Position numbers and translations under genes: made by a program. This document shows, piece by piece, positions 43,362 to 51,867 of a stretch of 64,000 nt of DNA (its first letter is position 1; each line of letters starts with the position of its first letter). Origin of the DNA: JBCBTD01 sp039818825 (GTDB lineage: Bacteria; Pseudomonadota; Alphaproteobacteria; Geminicoccales; Geminicoccaceae); contig JBCBTD010000013.1 of the NCBI GenBank assembly GCA_039818825.1, positions 7,363 through 71,362 on the forward strand, given 5' to 3'. The notes beneath the pieces are model-generated. The model saw only the letters and a list, made by a program, of their open reading frames with translations. It was not told the origin of the DNA and did not search any database.

Positions 43362-43802
43362 ATGCGCTACCTGCACACGATGGTCCGGGTCACCGACCTC
43401 GACGCATCGATCGAGTTCTACGGCACGGTGTTCGGCCTGAAGGAAGTCCGCCGGATCGACAACGAGCAAGGTCGGTTCACCCTGGTGTTCCTTGCCGCCG
43501 ACGAAGACGTGCCGAGCTTCCAGGCAGGCAAGGCGCCGGTCCTGGAACTGACCCACAACTGGGACCCGGAGGAGTATACGGGCGGCCGAAACTTCGGCCA
43601 CCTGGCCTACGAAGTCGACGACATCTATGCGACCTGCCGGCACCTGATGGACAATGGCATCACCATCAACCGTCCGCCGCGCGACGGCCGCATGGCCTTC
43701 ATCCGCTCGCCGGACGCCATCTCGATCGAGCTCTTGCAGAAGGGCGACGCCAAAGCTCCGGCCGAGCCTTGGACCTCGATGGGCAACACCGGTAGCTGGT
43801 GA
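43362..43802 (+). CDS. gloA: Lactoylglutathione lyase (glyoxalase I)
   Basis: A 146-residue glyoxalase I. Metal ligands His5, Glu62, His80 and Glu123 align with His5, Glu56, His74 and Glu122 of E. coli GloA. Other matches are VRVTDLDASIEFY, LELTHNWDPEEYTGG and NFGHLAYEVDDIY. It converts the hemithioacetal of methylglyoxal and glutathione to S-lactoylglutathione. GGGAGG precedes the ATG. A short-chain dehydrogenase gene follows after 54 nt. Confidence 0.96.
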   Translation: MRYLHTMVRVTDLDASIEFYGTVFGLKEVRRIDNEQGRFTLVFLAADEDVPSFQAGKAPVLELTHNWDPEEYTGGRNFGHLAYEVDDIYATCRHLMDNGITINRPPRDGRMAFIRSPDAISIELLQKGDAKAPAEPWTSMGNTGSW

Positions 43803-43856
43803 GGGAGCGAGACCGCTCGCCCAGGGTGGTCGACCGGGGAACAGGAGCACGACGCG

Positions 43857-44603
43857 TTGACCAAGACCATGCTCGTGACGGGCGGCAGCCGCGGCATCGG
43901 CGCCGCCGTGTGTCGACGTGCGGCCACCGCCGGCTACGACGTCGCCATCAACTTCGCGGGCCGGGCCGATGCCGCGGAGGCGGTGGCCGTCGACGTCCGC
44001 GCCGCGGGGCGTCGCGCCTTGGTCGTGAAGGCTGACGTCACCGAGCCCGCGGAACGCACGGCACTGTTCGAGCGCACCGTCACCGAACTCGACGGTCTGG
44101 ACGTGTTCGTGAACAACGCTGGGATCATCCACGAGGCAGCACCGCTCGCCGAGCTGGACGAGGACGTGATCCGCCGGGTGTTGGACGTCGACCTGACCGC
44201 CGCATTGCTGGCGGCGCGGGAGGCCGTGCGCCGAATGTCGCCGGCACGCGGCGGCCGGGGCGGCGTGATCGTCACGACCTCCTCGATCGCCGCCCGGCTC
44301 GCCGGCCTGGGCGGCTTCCTACCCTATGCGATGGCGAAGGCCGCGGTCGATGTGATGACCGAAGGTCTCGGGCGCGAAGTTGCTGGCCAAGGTATCCGGG
44401 TCTGCCAGGTGCGCCCGGGGTTGATCGCCACGGACATACACGACGACACGGGCGAGACGCGGCGCCTGGAGAAACTCGCCCCCAGCGTGCCGCTCGGCCG
44501 CGTCGGCACCGCCGACGAAGTGGCCGCCGCGATCTTGTGGCTCTGTTCCGACGATGCCAGTTACGTCGCCGGCGCAAGCCTCGACGTCTCGGGCGGACGT
44601 TGA
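43857..44603 (+). CDS. SDR family oxidoreductase
   Basis: A 248-residue classical short-chain dehydrogenase. The cofactor motif TGGSRGIG is at 8-15, NNAG at 86-89, the catalytic Ser at about 142-143 and Tyr157/Lys161 (YAMAK). The C-terminal GRVGTADEVAAAILWLCSDDASYVAGASLDVSGG is standard. Probably NADP-dependent; the substrate is unknown, though relatives are annotated as glucose or 3-oxoacyl dehydrogenases. TTG 43857 has ACAGGAG upstream and is the only start close to the Rossmann fold. Confidence 0.92.
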   Translation: MTKTMLVTGGSRGIGAAVCRRAATAGYDVAINFAGRADAAEAVAVDVRAAGRRALVVKADVTEPAERTALFERTVTELDGLDVFVNNAGIIHEAAPLAELDEDVIRRVLDVDLTAALLAAREAVRRMSPARGGRGGVIVTTSSIAARLAGLGGFLPYAMAKAAVDVMTEGLGREVAGQGIRVCQVRPGLIATDIHDDTGETRRLEKLAPSVPLGRVGTADEVAAAILWLCSDDASYVAGASLDVSGGR

Positions 44604-44610
44604 GCGCCCA

Positions 44611-45726
44611 TCATGAGCGGGGCGCCGGCGTCTGGTCCGTGCGTTCGGCGGCGATCTCGCCGGCACGCCGCGCGAGCTGGTCACGGTGCTCGCTGGCCCA
44701 TTCGCGCACCAGGGCATAGGCCAGCGCCAGCACCACCGGCCCGAGGAACAAGCCGATGACGCCGGCGAACACCGCGCCGCCGATCAGGCCCATGAGTACC
44801 AACGGGAACGGCAGCCGGCTGGAGCGGCCGACGAACACCGCACGAACCAGATTGTCGACGACGCCGACGGGCACGATCCCCCAAACGAACAGGAACACGG
44901 CCGCAGCATAGCGACCGTCGGCCACCAGCCAGATCGTCCCGCCCCACATCACCAAAGCGACGCCCAACGGCACGATGGAGACGATCGCAGCGACCACGCC
45001 GAGGACCACCGCGAACGGCACACCGGCCAACCAGAAACCGAGGCCGGCGAGCCCGCCCTGGGCCAGCGCCGTGCCGATGATGCCGTAGAGCACGCCGGTC
45101 ATCGTGCCGTGGGCTTCCTTCAACAGGCGCTCGGCCCGCGAGCCGGCGACCCGCTCGGTCAGTACCCGGACTTCGGCCGCGGCCATCGCCCCGTCGCGGT
45201 AGAGGAAAAAGACGACGAGCAGACTGACGCCGACCTGCGCCAACCCCTCGCCCAAGGCACGAGCGACGGTGAGGACGTTGGCGGTGATCGCCCCGGCATA
45301 GGGCTCGATCACCGCGCCGAGGTCGTAGCCGGGGCGGGTGACCTCCTGCCAGAGCGCGTCCAGTTGCGGCCCGACCAGCGGCAGGTCCGCCAACCACATC
45401 GGCGGCGGTGGCGGGCTGTCGAGCAGTTGTCGTCCCCAGTCGACGAGCACCGGCAGATTGCTCGACAGGGCGAGGCCGGCGAGCGTCAACGGCACCACCA
45501 AGGCAACCGCAAGGCTGACCACCAGCACGCCCGACGCCAGCCACCGCCGGCCACCGACCCAACGGAGGACCTGCTCGAAGGCCGGCCAAGTGCAGACCGT
45601 GATGACCAAAGCCCAGAGAATGGCTGCGACGAAAGGACGCAGAACGGCAAAGCATGCAGCGCCGAGAAAGGCTACCGCCGCGATACCTGCGATCCATTCG
45701 GCACGCCGCACGGATTCCAGCGCCAA
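44611..45726 (-). CDS. AI-2E family transporter (PerM/TqsA-like permease)
   Basis: A 371-residue membrane protein with about eight hydrophobic segments and the family pattern LRPFVAAILWALVITVCTWPAF, LLVVFFLYRDG and GVVDNLVRAVFVG. Members export small molecules or act in Na+/H+ antiport; AI-2 transport is not implied. TTG 45726 is preferred because GGGAG lies 6 nt upstream; a GTG at 45786 would overlap hslU by 26 nt and has no clear binding site. It lies 34 nt after hslU on the same strand. Confidence 0.87.
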   Translation of the reverse strand: MALESVRRAEWIAGIAAVAFLGAACFAVLRPFVAAILWALVITVCTWPAFEQVLRWVGGRRWLASGVLVVSLAVALVVPLTLAGLALSSNLPVLVDWGRQLLDSPPPPPMWLADLPLVGPQLDALWQEVTRPGYDLGAVIEPYAGAITANVLTVARALGEGLAQVGVSLLVVFFLYRDGAMAAAEVRVLTERVAGSRAERLLKEAHGTMTGVLYGIIGTALAQGGLAGLGFWLAGVPFAVVLGVVAAIVSIVPLGVALVMWGGTIWLVADGRYAAAVFLFVWGIVPVGVVDNLVRAVFVGRSSRLPFPLVLMGLIGGAVFAGVIGLFLGPVVLALAYALVREWASEHRDQLARRAGEIAAERTDQTPAPRS

Positions 45727-45760
45727 GCCGGGCTCCCGAGTAGCCGCTTCGCCGTCTGGC

Positions 45761-47065
45761 CTAGAGGATGAACTTCGAGAGGTCACCCGTCTCGAGCAGG
45801 TCTTTGACCCGTTCGCGAACGTAGGCGCGATCGACGACGATCGCCTCGCCCTCCCGGTCCGACGCGGTGAAGCTGATCTCGTCGACCACCCGCTCCATGA
45901 CCGTCTGCAGCCGCCGCGCGCCGATGTTCTCGACCCGGCCGTTCACCTGGTGCGCAAGGTCGGCAAGCTCGTCGATGCCGTCGTCGCTGAACGCGACGTC
46001 GACACCTTCGGTCGCCAACAGGGCGCGGTACTGCTTGGCCAAACTGGCCTCGGGCTCGACCAGGATCCGCACCAGGTCGTCCTTGGTCAGCGGTTGCAGC
46101 TCGACCCGGATCGGCAATCGGCCCTGCAGCTCGGGCAGAAGGTCCGACGGCTTCGCCAGGTGAAATGCGCCGGACGCGATGAACAGGATGTGGTCGGTCT
46201 TGACCACACCGTGCTTGGTCGTGACCTGCGTACCTTCGATCAGCGGCAGCAGGTCGCGCTGGACGCCTTCGCGGCTGACGTCGGCGGAGCGGCCCTCGCG
46301 GGCGGTGATCTTGTCGATCTCGTCGAGGAAGACGATGCCGTTCTGCTCGGCCGCCTGAACGCCCTCACGGCGCACCACGTCGGCATCGATGAGTTTGTCG
46401 CTCTCCTCCAGGATCAGCACGTCGTAGCTCTCGGCGACGGTCATCTTGCGCCGCTTGGTTCGCCCACCGAGCGCCTTGCCGAGCACGTCGGAGAGGTTGA
46501 CCATGCCCATCTGCGCACCGGGCATCCCTGGTAGCTCGAAGGCTGGCAGGCCCTGCGTGCCGGCTTCCACCTCCAGCTCGATTTCTCGGTCGGCGAGCGA
46601 GCCCTCGCGCAGCAGCCGCCGGAACTTCTCGCGGGTGTCGCGGTTCGCCTGGCCACCGACCAACGCGTCGAGCACCCGCTCCTCGGCGTTGAGTTCGGCG
46701 TTGGCCTGGACCTCCTTGCGCATCCGCTCGCGCGTCATCTCGAGGCTGACCTCGACCAGGTCGCGGACGATGCTCTCGACATCGCGGCCGACATAGCCGA
46801 CCTCGGTGAACTTCGTCGCTTCGACCTTGAGGAACGGCGCCTGCGCCAGCCGCGCCAGACGCCGGGAAATCTCGGTCTTGCCGCAACCGGTCGGGCCGAT
46901 CATCAAGATGTTCTTCGGCTGGACCTCCTCGCGCAGGCCCTCGGTCAACTGCTGGCGGCGCCAGCGATTGCGCAACGCGATGGCGACCGCCCGCTTCGCT
47001 TCGCGCTGGCCGATGATGAAGCGGTCGAGCTCGGAGACGATCTCCCGCGGCGTCAGCGCCGTCAT
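45761..47065 (-). CDS. hslU: ATP-dependent protease ATPase subunit HslU
   Basis: A 434-residue AAA+ unfoldase. The Walker A motif is GPTGCGKTE at 57-65, the GYVGRDVES pore loop is present, the Walker B motif lies in GIVFLDEIDKI, and the C-terminus LSKFIL is the tail that docks into HslV. It unfolds and feeds substrates to HslV in the heat-shock protease. Its ATG overlaps the hslV stop codon (ATGA). Confidence 0.97.
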   Translation of the reverse strand: MTALTPREIVSELDRFIIGQREAKRAVAIALRNRWRRQQLTEGLREEVQPKNILMIGPTGCGKTEISRRLARLAQAPFLKVEATKFTEVGYVGRDVESIVRDLVEVSLEMTRERMRKEVQANAELNAEERVLDALVGGQANRDTREKFRRLLREGSLADREIELEVEAGTQGLPAFELPGMPGAQMGMVNLSDVLGKALGGRTKRRKMTVAESYDVLILEESDKLIDADVVRREGVQAAEQNGIVFLDEIDKITAREGRSADVSREGVQRDLLPLIEGTQVTTKHGVVKTDHILFIASGAFHLAKPSDLLPELQGRLPIRVELQPLTKDDLVRILVEPEASLAKQYRALLATEGVDVAFSDDGIDELADLAHQVNGRVENIGARRLQTVMERVVDEISFTASDREGEAIVVDRAYVRERVKDLLETGDLSKFIL

Positions 47066-47592
47066 GCGGCCTCCAAGGTCTCGACGACCAGATTCTCGTT
47101 CGTGAACACACAGATGTCCGCAGCGATCTTCATCGCCCGCCGCGCGATCGTCTCCGCATCGAGCCCCTCGATGTCGACCAGTGCTCGAGCTGCGGCTAGA
47201 GCATAGGTGCCGCCCGACCCGATGCCAGCGACGCCGTCCTCCGGTTCCAGGACGTCGCCGGCGCCGGTCAAGATCAGCGTCTCGGCCGGATCGGCAACCA
47301 GCATCATCGCTTCCAGACGCCGCAGATAGCGATCGGTGCGCCAATCGGTCGCCAGCTCGACGCAAGCACGCTTGAGCTGGCCCGGATGGCGCTCCAGCTT
47401 CGCTTCCAGGCGCTCCAGCAAAGTGAATGCATCGGCGGTCGAGCCAGCGAAACCACACAGGATGTCGGCGCGCACCCGCCGGACCTTGCGGGCGCTCGAC
47501 TTCATCACGGTGTTTCCGAGACTGACCTGACCATCACCGGCGATGACGACGGTGCCGGCCTTGCGCACCGTCAGGATGGTGGTGCCGTGCAT
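47062..47592 (-). CDS. hslV: ATP-dependent protease subunit HslV
   Basis: A 176-residue proteasome-like threonine peptidase. The start MHGTTILTVRKAG leaves, after removal of the leading residues, the nucleophile Thr of TTI; GDGQVSLGNTVMK and GIGSGGTYALAAARAL complete the active region. An alternative TTG at 47637 adds 15 residues of propeptide (LQAQEPSIVGTGAV) and has GGGAG upstream, so the exact start is uncertain. It pairs with hslU. Confidence 0.95.
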   Translation of the reverse strand: MHGTTILTVRKAGTVVIAGDGQVSLGNTVMKSSARKVRRVRADILCGFAGSTADAFTLLERLEAKLERHPGQLKRACVELATDWRTDRYLRRLEAMMLVADPAETLILTGAGDVLEPEDGVAGIGSGGTYALAAARALVDIEGLDAETIARRAMKIAADICVFTNENLVVETLEAA

Positions 47593-47704
47593 GACGGCAC
47601 CCGTCCCGACGATGGAGGGCTCTTGGGCCTGCAACAACTGCGCTCCCGAGGCAACTACGGACGAGGGCGCATATGGGACGCGGGTTCAGGCCCTTCAAGC
47701 AAAC

Positions 47705-47911
47705 TCAGCCGAGGCCGGTCTGCCGTTGATAGTGCTGCACGGCAGCCACCAGGCTGCGCAGCGCGTGGACGAGGCCCGAGGCGTCCTTCATGCGGAACGC
47801 CGTGGCGGCGAGGAAAGCTGCCGTGATCAGGCGGTCGTTGGGGTCGACGGCCCGCGGCTCGTCGTCGACCTCGACCAGAGGCAGATCGTCGAGAAAATCA
47901 AGGTCGTGCAT
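47705..47911 (-). CDS. Small hypothetical protein (68 residues)
   Basis: A 68-residue ATG-started frame. The acidic N-terminus (MHDLDFLDDLPLVEVDDEPR) is followed by a helical segment (NDRLITAAFLAATAFRMKDASGLVHALRSLVAAVQHYQRQTG). The outline of an acidic tail plus helical hairpin could suit a small adaptor or antitoxin-like protein, but I recognise no family. It sits 112 nt upstream of hslV on the same strand. Base composition and codon choice look like the neighbours. Confidence 0.5.
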   Translation of the reverse strand: MHDLDFLDDLPLVEVDDEPRAVDPNDRLITAAFLAATAFRMKDASGLVHALRSLVAAVQHYQRQTGLG

Positions 47912-48132
47912 CGGCGGCTCCCAGATCGCTGTCCGCCACCGCGGTCAGGTCACGGCGGGCGGCGGTACGGGGTTGACCGCACTCGAATAATGCAACCCGA
48001 ACACGATAGCAAGATGAGTCTGCAGTAATTCCAAGTACTTGATCGGCGTTCTTCGAGAAATTGTTCGACGTTTCCGTTGAATTTTAGCCAAACGACTTAT
48101 TCAAATGTCGCGAAATTGCGCAACTACCAACG

Positions 48133-48164
48133 AAAAGCGGCCCGCGTCGACGGACGCGGGCCGC
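48133..48164 (-). terminator. Intrinsic terminator downstream of icd
   Basis: A perfect 12-bp stem GCGGCCCGCGTC/GACGCGGGCCGC with loop GACG (48137-48164), followed on the minus strand by TTTT, lies 26 nt past the icd stop. The 220 nt between it and the 68-residue gene are AT-richer and hold no gene I can support. Confidence 0.85.
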
Positions 48165-48189
48165 GGGCCGGCGCAGCGCGATCGGATGA

Positions 48190-49407
48190 TCAGCCGCCGA
48201 GCTGGCGCTGCAGGTTCTGGTCCAGCGTGTCCAAGAACTGCCGGGTCGTCAGCCACGGCTGATCGGGGCCGATGAGCAGCGCCAAGTCCTTGGTCATCTT
48301 GCCGCTTTCGACGGTGTCGACACAGACCTGCTCCACCGCGTCCGCGAAATCCGCGACATCGGCCGTCCCGTCGATCTTGGCGCGATACTGCAGGCCGCGG
48401 GTCCAAGCGAAGATCGAGGCGATCGGGTTGGTCGAGGTCTCGCGACCCTGTTGGTGCTCGCGATAGTGCCGCGTCACCGTACCGTGGGCCGCTTCCGCTT
48501 CGACGGTGTCGCCATCGGGCGTCAGCAGCACGGACGTCATCAGCCCGAGCGAGCCGAAACCCTGGGCGACCGTGTCCGACTGCACGTCGCCGTCGTAGTT
48601 CTTGCAGGCCCAAACGAACCCGCCGGACCACTTCATCGCACAGGCGACCATGTCGTCGATCAGCCGATGCTCGTAGGTCAGGCCCTTGGCTTGATAAGCG
48701 GCCGCAAAGTCCGCATCGAACACTTCCTGAAACAAATCCTTGAAGCGACCATCGTATTTTTTCAGAATCGTGTTCTTGGTCGACAGATACACTGGATAGT
48801 TGCGACTGAGCCCGTAGTTGAAGCAGGCCCTGGCGAAGTCGCGAATGCTGTCGTCAAGGTTGTACATACCCATCGCAACGCCACCGCCCGGGAAATCGAA
48901 GATCTTCAGCTCGATCGGGGCACTGCCGTCGGCCGGGGTGAAACTCATCGAGAGGGTGCCGGCGCCGGGAACGACGATATCGGTGGCGCGATACTGATCG
49001 CCGAAGGCGTGACGGCCGATGACCATCGGTTGCGTCCACCCAGGCACCAGGCGCGGCACGTTCTTGCAAATGATCGGTTCGCGAAACACCGTACCACCGA
49101 GGATGTTGCGGATCGTGCCGTTCGGCGAGCGCCACATCTGCTTCAGGCCGAACTCCTCGACCCGCTGCTCGTCGGGGGTGATGGTCGCGCATTTGACCCC
49201 GACGTTGTGTTGCTTGATCGCGTTCGCGGCGTCGACCGTCACCTGGTCGTCCGTCGCGTCGCGGTGCTCGACCGACAAATCATAGTAGAGAAGGTCGACG
49301 TCGAGATAGGGCAGGATCAGTTTTTCTTTGATGAACGCCCAGATGATCCGGGTCATTTCGTCGCCGTCGATCTCGACGATGGGATTCTTGACTTTGATCT
49401 TGGCCAT
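48190..49407 (-). CDS. icd: NADP-dependent isocitrate dehydrogenase
   Basis: A 405-residue dimeric IDH of the eukaryote-like type II group used by many alphaproteobacteria: KIKVKNPIVEIDGDEMTRIIW, SPNGTIRNILGGTVFREPIICKNVPR, YDGRFKDLFQEVF, DDMVACAMKWSGGFVWACKNYDGDVQSD and AHGTVTRHYREHQQGRETSTNPIASIFAW. It oxidises isocitrate to 2-oxoglutarate, yielding NADPH, in the TCA cycle. It has its own terminator and appears monocistronic. The 130 nt upstream are free of genes. Confidence 0.97.
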   Translation of the reverse strand: MAKIKVKNPIVEIDGDEMTRIIWAFIKEKLILPYLDVDLLYYDLSVEHRDATDDQVTVDAANAIKQHNVGVKCATITPDEQRVEEFGLKQMWRSPNGTIRNILGGTVFREPIICKNVPRLVPGWTQPMVIGRHAFGDQYRATDIVVPGAGTLSMSFTPADGSAPIELKIFDFPGGGVAMGMYNLDDSIRDFARACFNYGLSRNYPVYLSTKNTILKKYDGRFKDLFQEVFDADFAAAYQAKGLTYEHRLIDDMVACAMKWSGGFVWACKNYDGDVQSDTVAQGFGSLGLMTSVLLTPDGDTVEAEAAHGTVTRHYREHQQGRETSTNPIASIFAWTRGLQYRAKIDGTADVADFADAVEQVCVDTVESGKMTKDLALLIGPDQPWLTTRQFLDTLDQNLQRQLGG

Positions 49408-49537
49408 CTGACGCTTCCGAGTTGGGCAAGCGGCGGGCGCCGCTGGCCACCGTGGGGCAAGGATGCAGTTTGGTAGCGAACCGCAGCTGCGACCAAAACA
49501 CGACGTGAGTAGCGACCCGGTCGCCGCACCGCTGGCC

Positions 49538-50212
49538 TCAGTCGGCGCGCGTCCAGATCGGATCGGTCAGCCCGGCCACGAACGCGGCGTGCGCGTCCGC
49601 TTCGTCGGGCGACGGCGCGTGCGGCCGCGCCGGACGCACTTCGGTCGTCCGCTCGTCGACGACCCGCCGGCGGCGTTCGACGGCAAGGTCGAGCCCGGGC
49701 TGCCGGCCGCCGATCAGATGCAGATAGACCTCGGCCAGCAGCTCACAATCGATCAGCGCGCCATGCTTGACCCGCGCCGCCGCATCGACCTCGAAGCGCT
49801 TGCACAGTGCGTCCAGGCTCGCCGGCGATCCGGGAAATCGCCGCCGCGCGAGATCCAGGGTGTCGACCGCCCGCGCCAGACCGAAGGCCGGACGCTCGGC
49901 ACGGCCGAGCTCGAAGTCCAAGAACTTGATGTCGAACGGCGCGTTGTGGATCACCAAGGTGGCGCCGTCGACGAACCGCAGGAACGCGTCGACGATCTCG
50001 GCGAACACCGGCTGCTCGCGCAAGAGATCATCGCCCAAGCCGTGGATCGCCTGGGCTTCCGCCGACATCGGTCGCTCCGGGTTGACGTACTGGTGGTAGC
50101 TGTTGCCCGTCGGGAGATGATTGAACAGCTCGACACAAGCGATCTCGACGATCCGGTCGCCGCTCGCAGGGTCCAGCCCGGTGGTCTCGGTGTCGAGAAC
50201 GATCTCGCGCAT
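49538..50212 (-). CDS. dnaQ: DNA polymerase III epsilon subunit (proofreading exonuclease)
   Basis: A 224-residue DnaQ-type 3'-5' exonuclease. ExoI has Asp7 and Glu9 (VLDTETTGLD), ExoII is HNAPFDIKFLDFEL, and ExoIII is HGALIDCELLAEVYLHL with the catalytic His and Asp. The C-terminal part is charged and probably binds the alpha subunit. Its ATG overlaps the coaE stop (TGATG); the maf-coaE-dnaQ order is conserved in alphaproteobacteria. Confidence 0.96.
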   Translation of the reverse strand: MREIVLDTETTGLDPASGDRIVEIACVELFNHLPTGNSYHQYVNPERPMSAEAQAIHGLGDDLLREQPVFAEIVDAFLRFVDGATLVIHNAPFDIKFLDFELGRAERPAFGLARAVDTLDLARRRFPGSPASLDALCKRFEVDAAARVKHGALIDCELLAEVYLHLIGGRQPGLDLAVERRRRVVDERTTEVRPARPHAPSPDEADAHAAFVAGLTDPIWTRAD

Positions 50213-50862
50213 CAGCGACGGCTCCTTGCGTTTGATCCAGCAAGCCACCGCGCTGGCCACGCCCGCGCCGGCCGCTCGCCCAGGTCGACCAACGCCGCGC
50301 GCACGTCGGCGAGCGCGAACGCCAGACCGGCGCCGGTCTGGATCAGCCGGTCCGCCCGCCGGCGCTTCTCCCGATCGGGCACCTGCTTCGCCAGGATGCC
50401 AGCAAACCTTGCCGCGGTCATGCCGGGACGCCCCAGCACGCGCTGACGCTGCAACCAACCGGGTGCGGTGACGACCACGGTGGCATCGCAACGCCGTTCG
50501 CGGCCAGTCTCGAACAGCAACGGGATGTCCAACAATGCCAACGGGTCGCCGTTCCGGCAGGTACGGGCGAGGAAACCCGCCTCGGCTAGTCGCACCCTCG
50601 GGTGGAGGATGTCCTCCAGCCGGCACAGCGCCGCATCGTTGCCCAGGACCGCCGCACCCAAGCGCCGCCGGTCGATCCCCGAGGTACGATCGCCGGTGTC
50701 AGGAAACGCGTTCAGCACGGGCGCGACGGCGGCGCCACCCGGCGCCATCAGGTCGTGGACCGCGCGGTCCGCATCGAACACGGGCACGCCGAAGCTCTCG
50801 AACAGGCGGGCCGTCGTGGACTTGCCCATCCCGATCGAACCGGTCAGCCCGACGACCAACAC
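50212..50862 (-). CDS. coaE: Dephospho-CoA kinase
   Basis: A 216-residue P-loop kinase: VGLTGSIGMGKST (4-16), VPVFDADRAVHDLM and the lid region LLDIPLLFETGRERRCDATVVVTAP. It phosphorylates dephospho-CoA in the last step of CoA synthesis. GTG 50862 starts 4 nt after the maf stop codon, and it precedes dnaQ with an overlap. Confidence 0.95.
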   Translation of the reverse strand: MLVVGLTGSIGMGKSTTARLFESFGVPVFDADRAVHDLMAPGGAAVAPVLNAFPDTGDRTSGIDRRRLGAAVLGNDAALCRLEDILHPRVRLAEAGFLARTCRNGDPLALLDIPLLFETGRERRCDATVVVTAPGWLQRQRVLGRPGMTAARFAGILAKQVPDREKRRRADRLIQTGAGLAFALADVRAALVDLGERPARAWPARWLAGSNARSRR

Positions 50863-50866
50863 GGCG

Positions 50867-51496
50867 TCAGCGAGCCAGCGCGCCTTGCGTGCGCAAAGCG
50901 TCGACCACCGCCAGCAGCGGCAGGCCTTGGACAGCGAAGGCATCACCGGCAACGGCCGCAACGACGTGCGGGCCCAGCCCCTCCAACTGGTAGCCGCCGA
51001 CACAGCCCAACAGCGCGTCGCCGGCCGCCTCGACGTAGCGCCGAGCGAAGTCCCGGTCGAACGGCCGGAGCGTCACCCGCGGACTCGTCACGTGATGCCA
51101 GATGCGGGCGCCATCGCGAAACAGCACGGCAGCCGTGTGCAACCGATGGGTGCGGCCCTGCAACGACGACAGTTGCTCGACGAGCGCATCGGCGCTCTCG
51201 GCCTTCTCCAACCAAGCGCCGTCGTCGGTCTCCAAGAGCTGGTCGCCGGCGAGCACAAGTGTCTCGGGCGGCACGCCGAGCGCCACCCGTTCCCCCTTGA
51301 GGCTGGCCAACGCGACCGCGGCCTCGGCTCCACCTACGCCATCGACACGCAGGCCCTCTCGGACGAGCGCCTCGTCGACGGGTGCTACCTGAACGCCGAC
51401 CTCGATGCCGGCCTGCGCCAACAGCCGGGCGCGGGCCGGGCTCGCCGAAGCGAGCACGATCGGCGGCAAGGGCTGCTGCAATCGCGAGCCGCTCAC
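50867..51496 (-). CDS. maf: Maf family nucleoside triphosphate pyrophosphatase
   Basis: A 209-residue Maf protein. IVLASASPARARLLAQAGIEVGVQVAPVDE is the substrate-binding N-terminus, VLAGDQLLETDDGAWLEKAES contains the catalytic Asp, and GCVGGYQLEGLGPHVVAAVAGD is also typical. It hydrolyses non-canonical or modified NTPs to NMPs. GTG 51496 is chosen since GGGAG lies 5 nt upstream and the length is normal; an ATG at 51556 is possible. It is divergent from the DUF1150 gene. Confidence 0.9.
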   Translation of the reverse strand: MSGSRLQQPLPPIVLASASPARARLLAQAGIEVGVQVAPVDEALVREGLRVDGVGGAEAAVALASLKGERVALGVPPETLVLAGDQLLETDDGAWLEKAESADALVEQLSSLQGRTHRLHTAAVLFRDGARIWHHVTSPRVTLRPFDRDFARRYVEAAGDALLGCVGGYQLEGLGPHVVAAVAGDAFAVQGLPLLAVVDALRTQGALAR

Positions 51497-51623
51497 AGCC
51501 GCTCCCACCCACGCGGCGTGACGCCGCCCCTCGCAGACCGCGACCGGCATGCCCATTTTCTTAAGGGTTGGGACGTAGGGTCGGCCCTGACCGCCGCTCG
51601 TCCCGTGGTCGTGGAGTGTGGGA

Positions 51624-51836
51624 ATGCAACCAAACTCGTCTCCTCCAACGTCGCCTGGCCAGCGCGGTCCCTTGCCCGGCGCCGCCGAGGCGTACGTCAA
51701 GGCCGTCGAGCAGGAGGGCCGCCGGATGTACGCCATCCACGCCGAGGACGGCCGGCCGATCGCGCTCGCCGCGACGCGTGAACTCGCTTTCGCCTTCCTT
51801 GGCAAGCACGACCTTACCGGCGCCGACGTGCACTGA
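51624..51836 (+). CDS. DUF1150 family protein
   Basis: A 70-residue protein with the DUF1150 C-terminal core YAIHAEDGRPIALAATRELAFAFLGKHDLTGADVH and an N-terminal Pro/Ser-rich part. These small alphaproteobacterial proteins often lie near heat-shock genes; their function is unknown. GTG 51618 is an alternative start two codons upstream. It converges on the sensor kinase gene. Confidence 0.85.
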   Translation: MQPNSSPPTSPGQRGPLPGAAEAYVKAVEQEGRRMYAIHAEDGRPIALAATRELAFAFLGKHDLTGADVH

Positions 51837-51867
51837 TCGCCGCACCACGCCAAGCTGACCGCAAGCG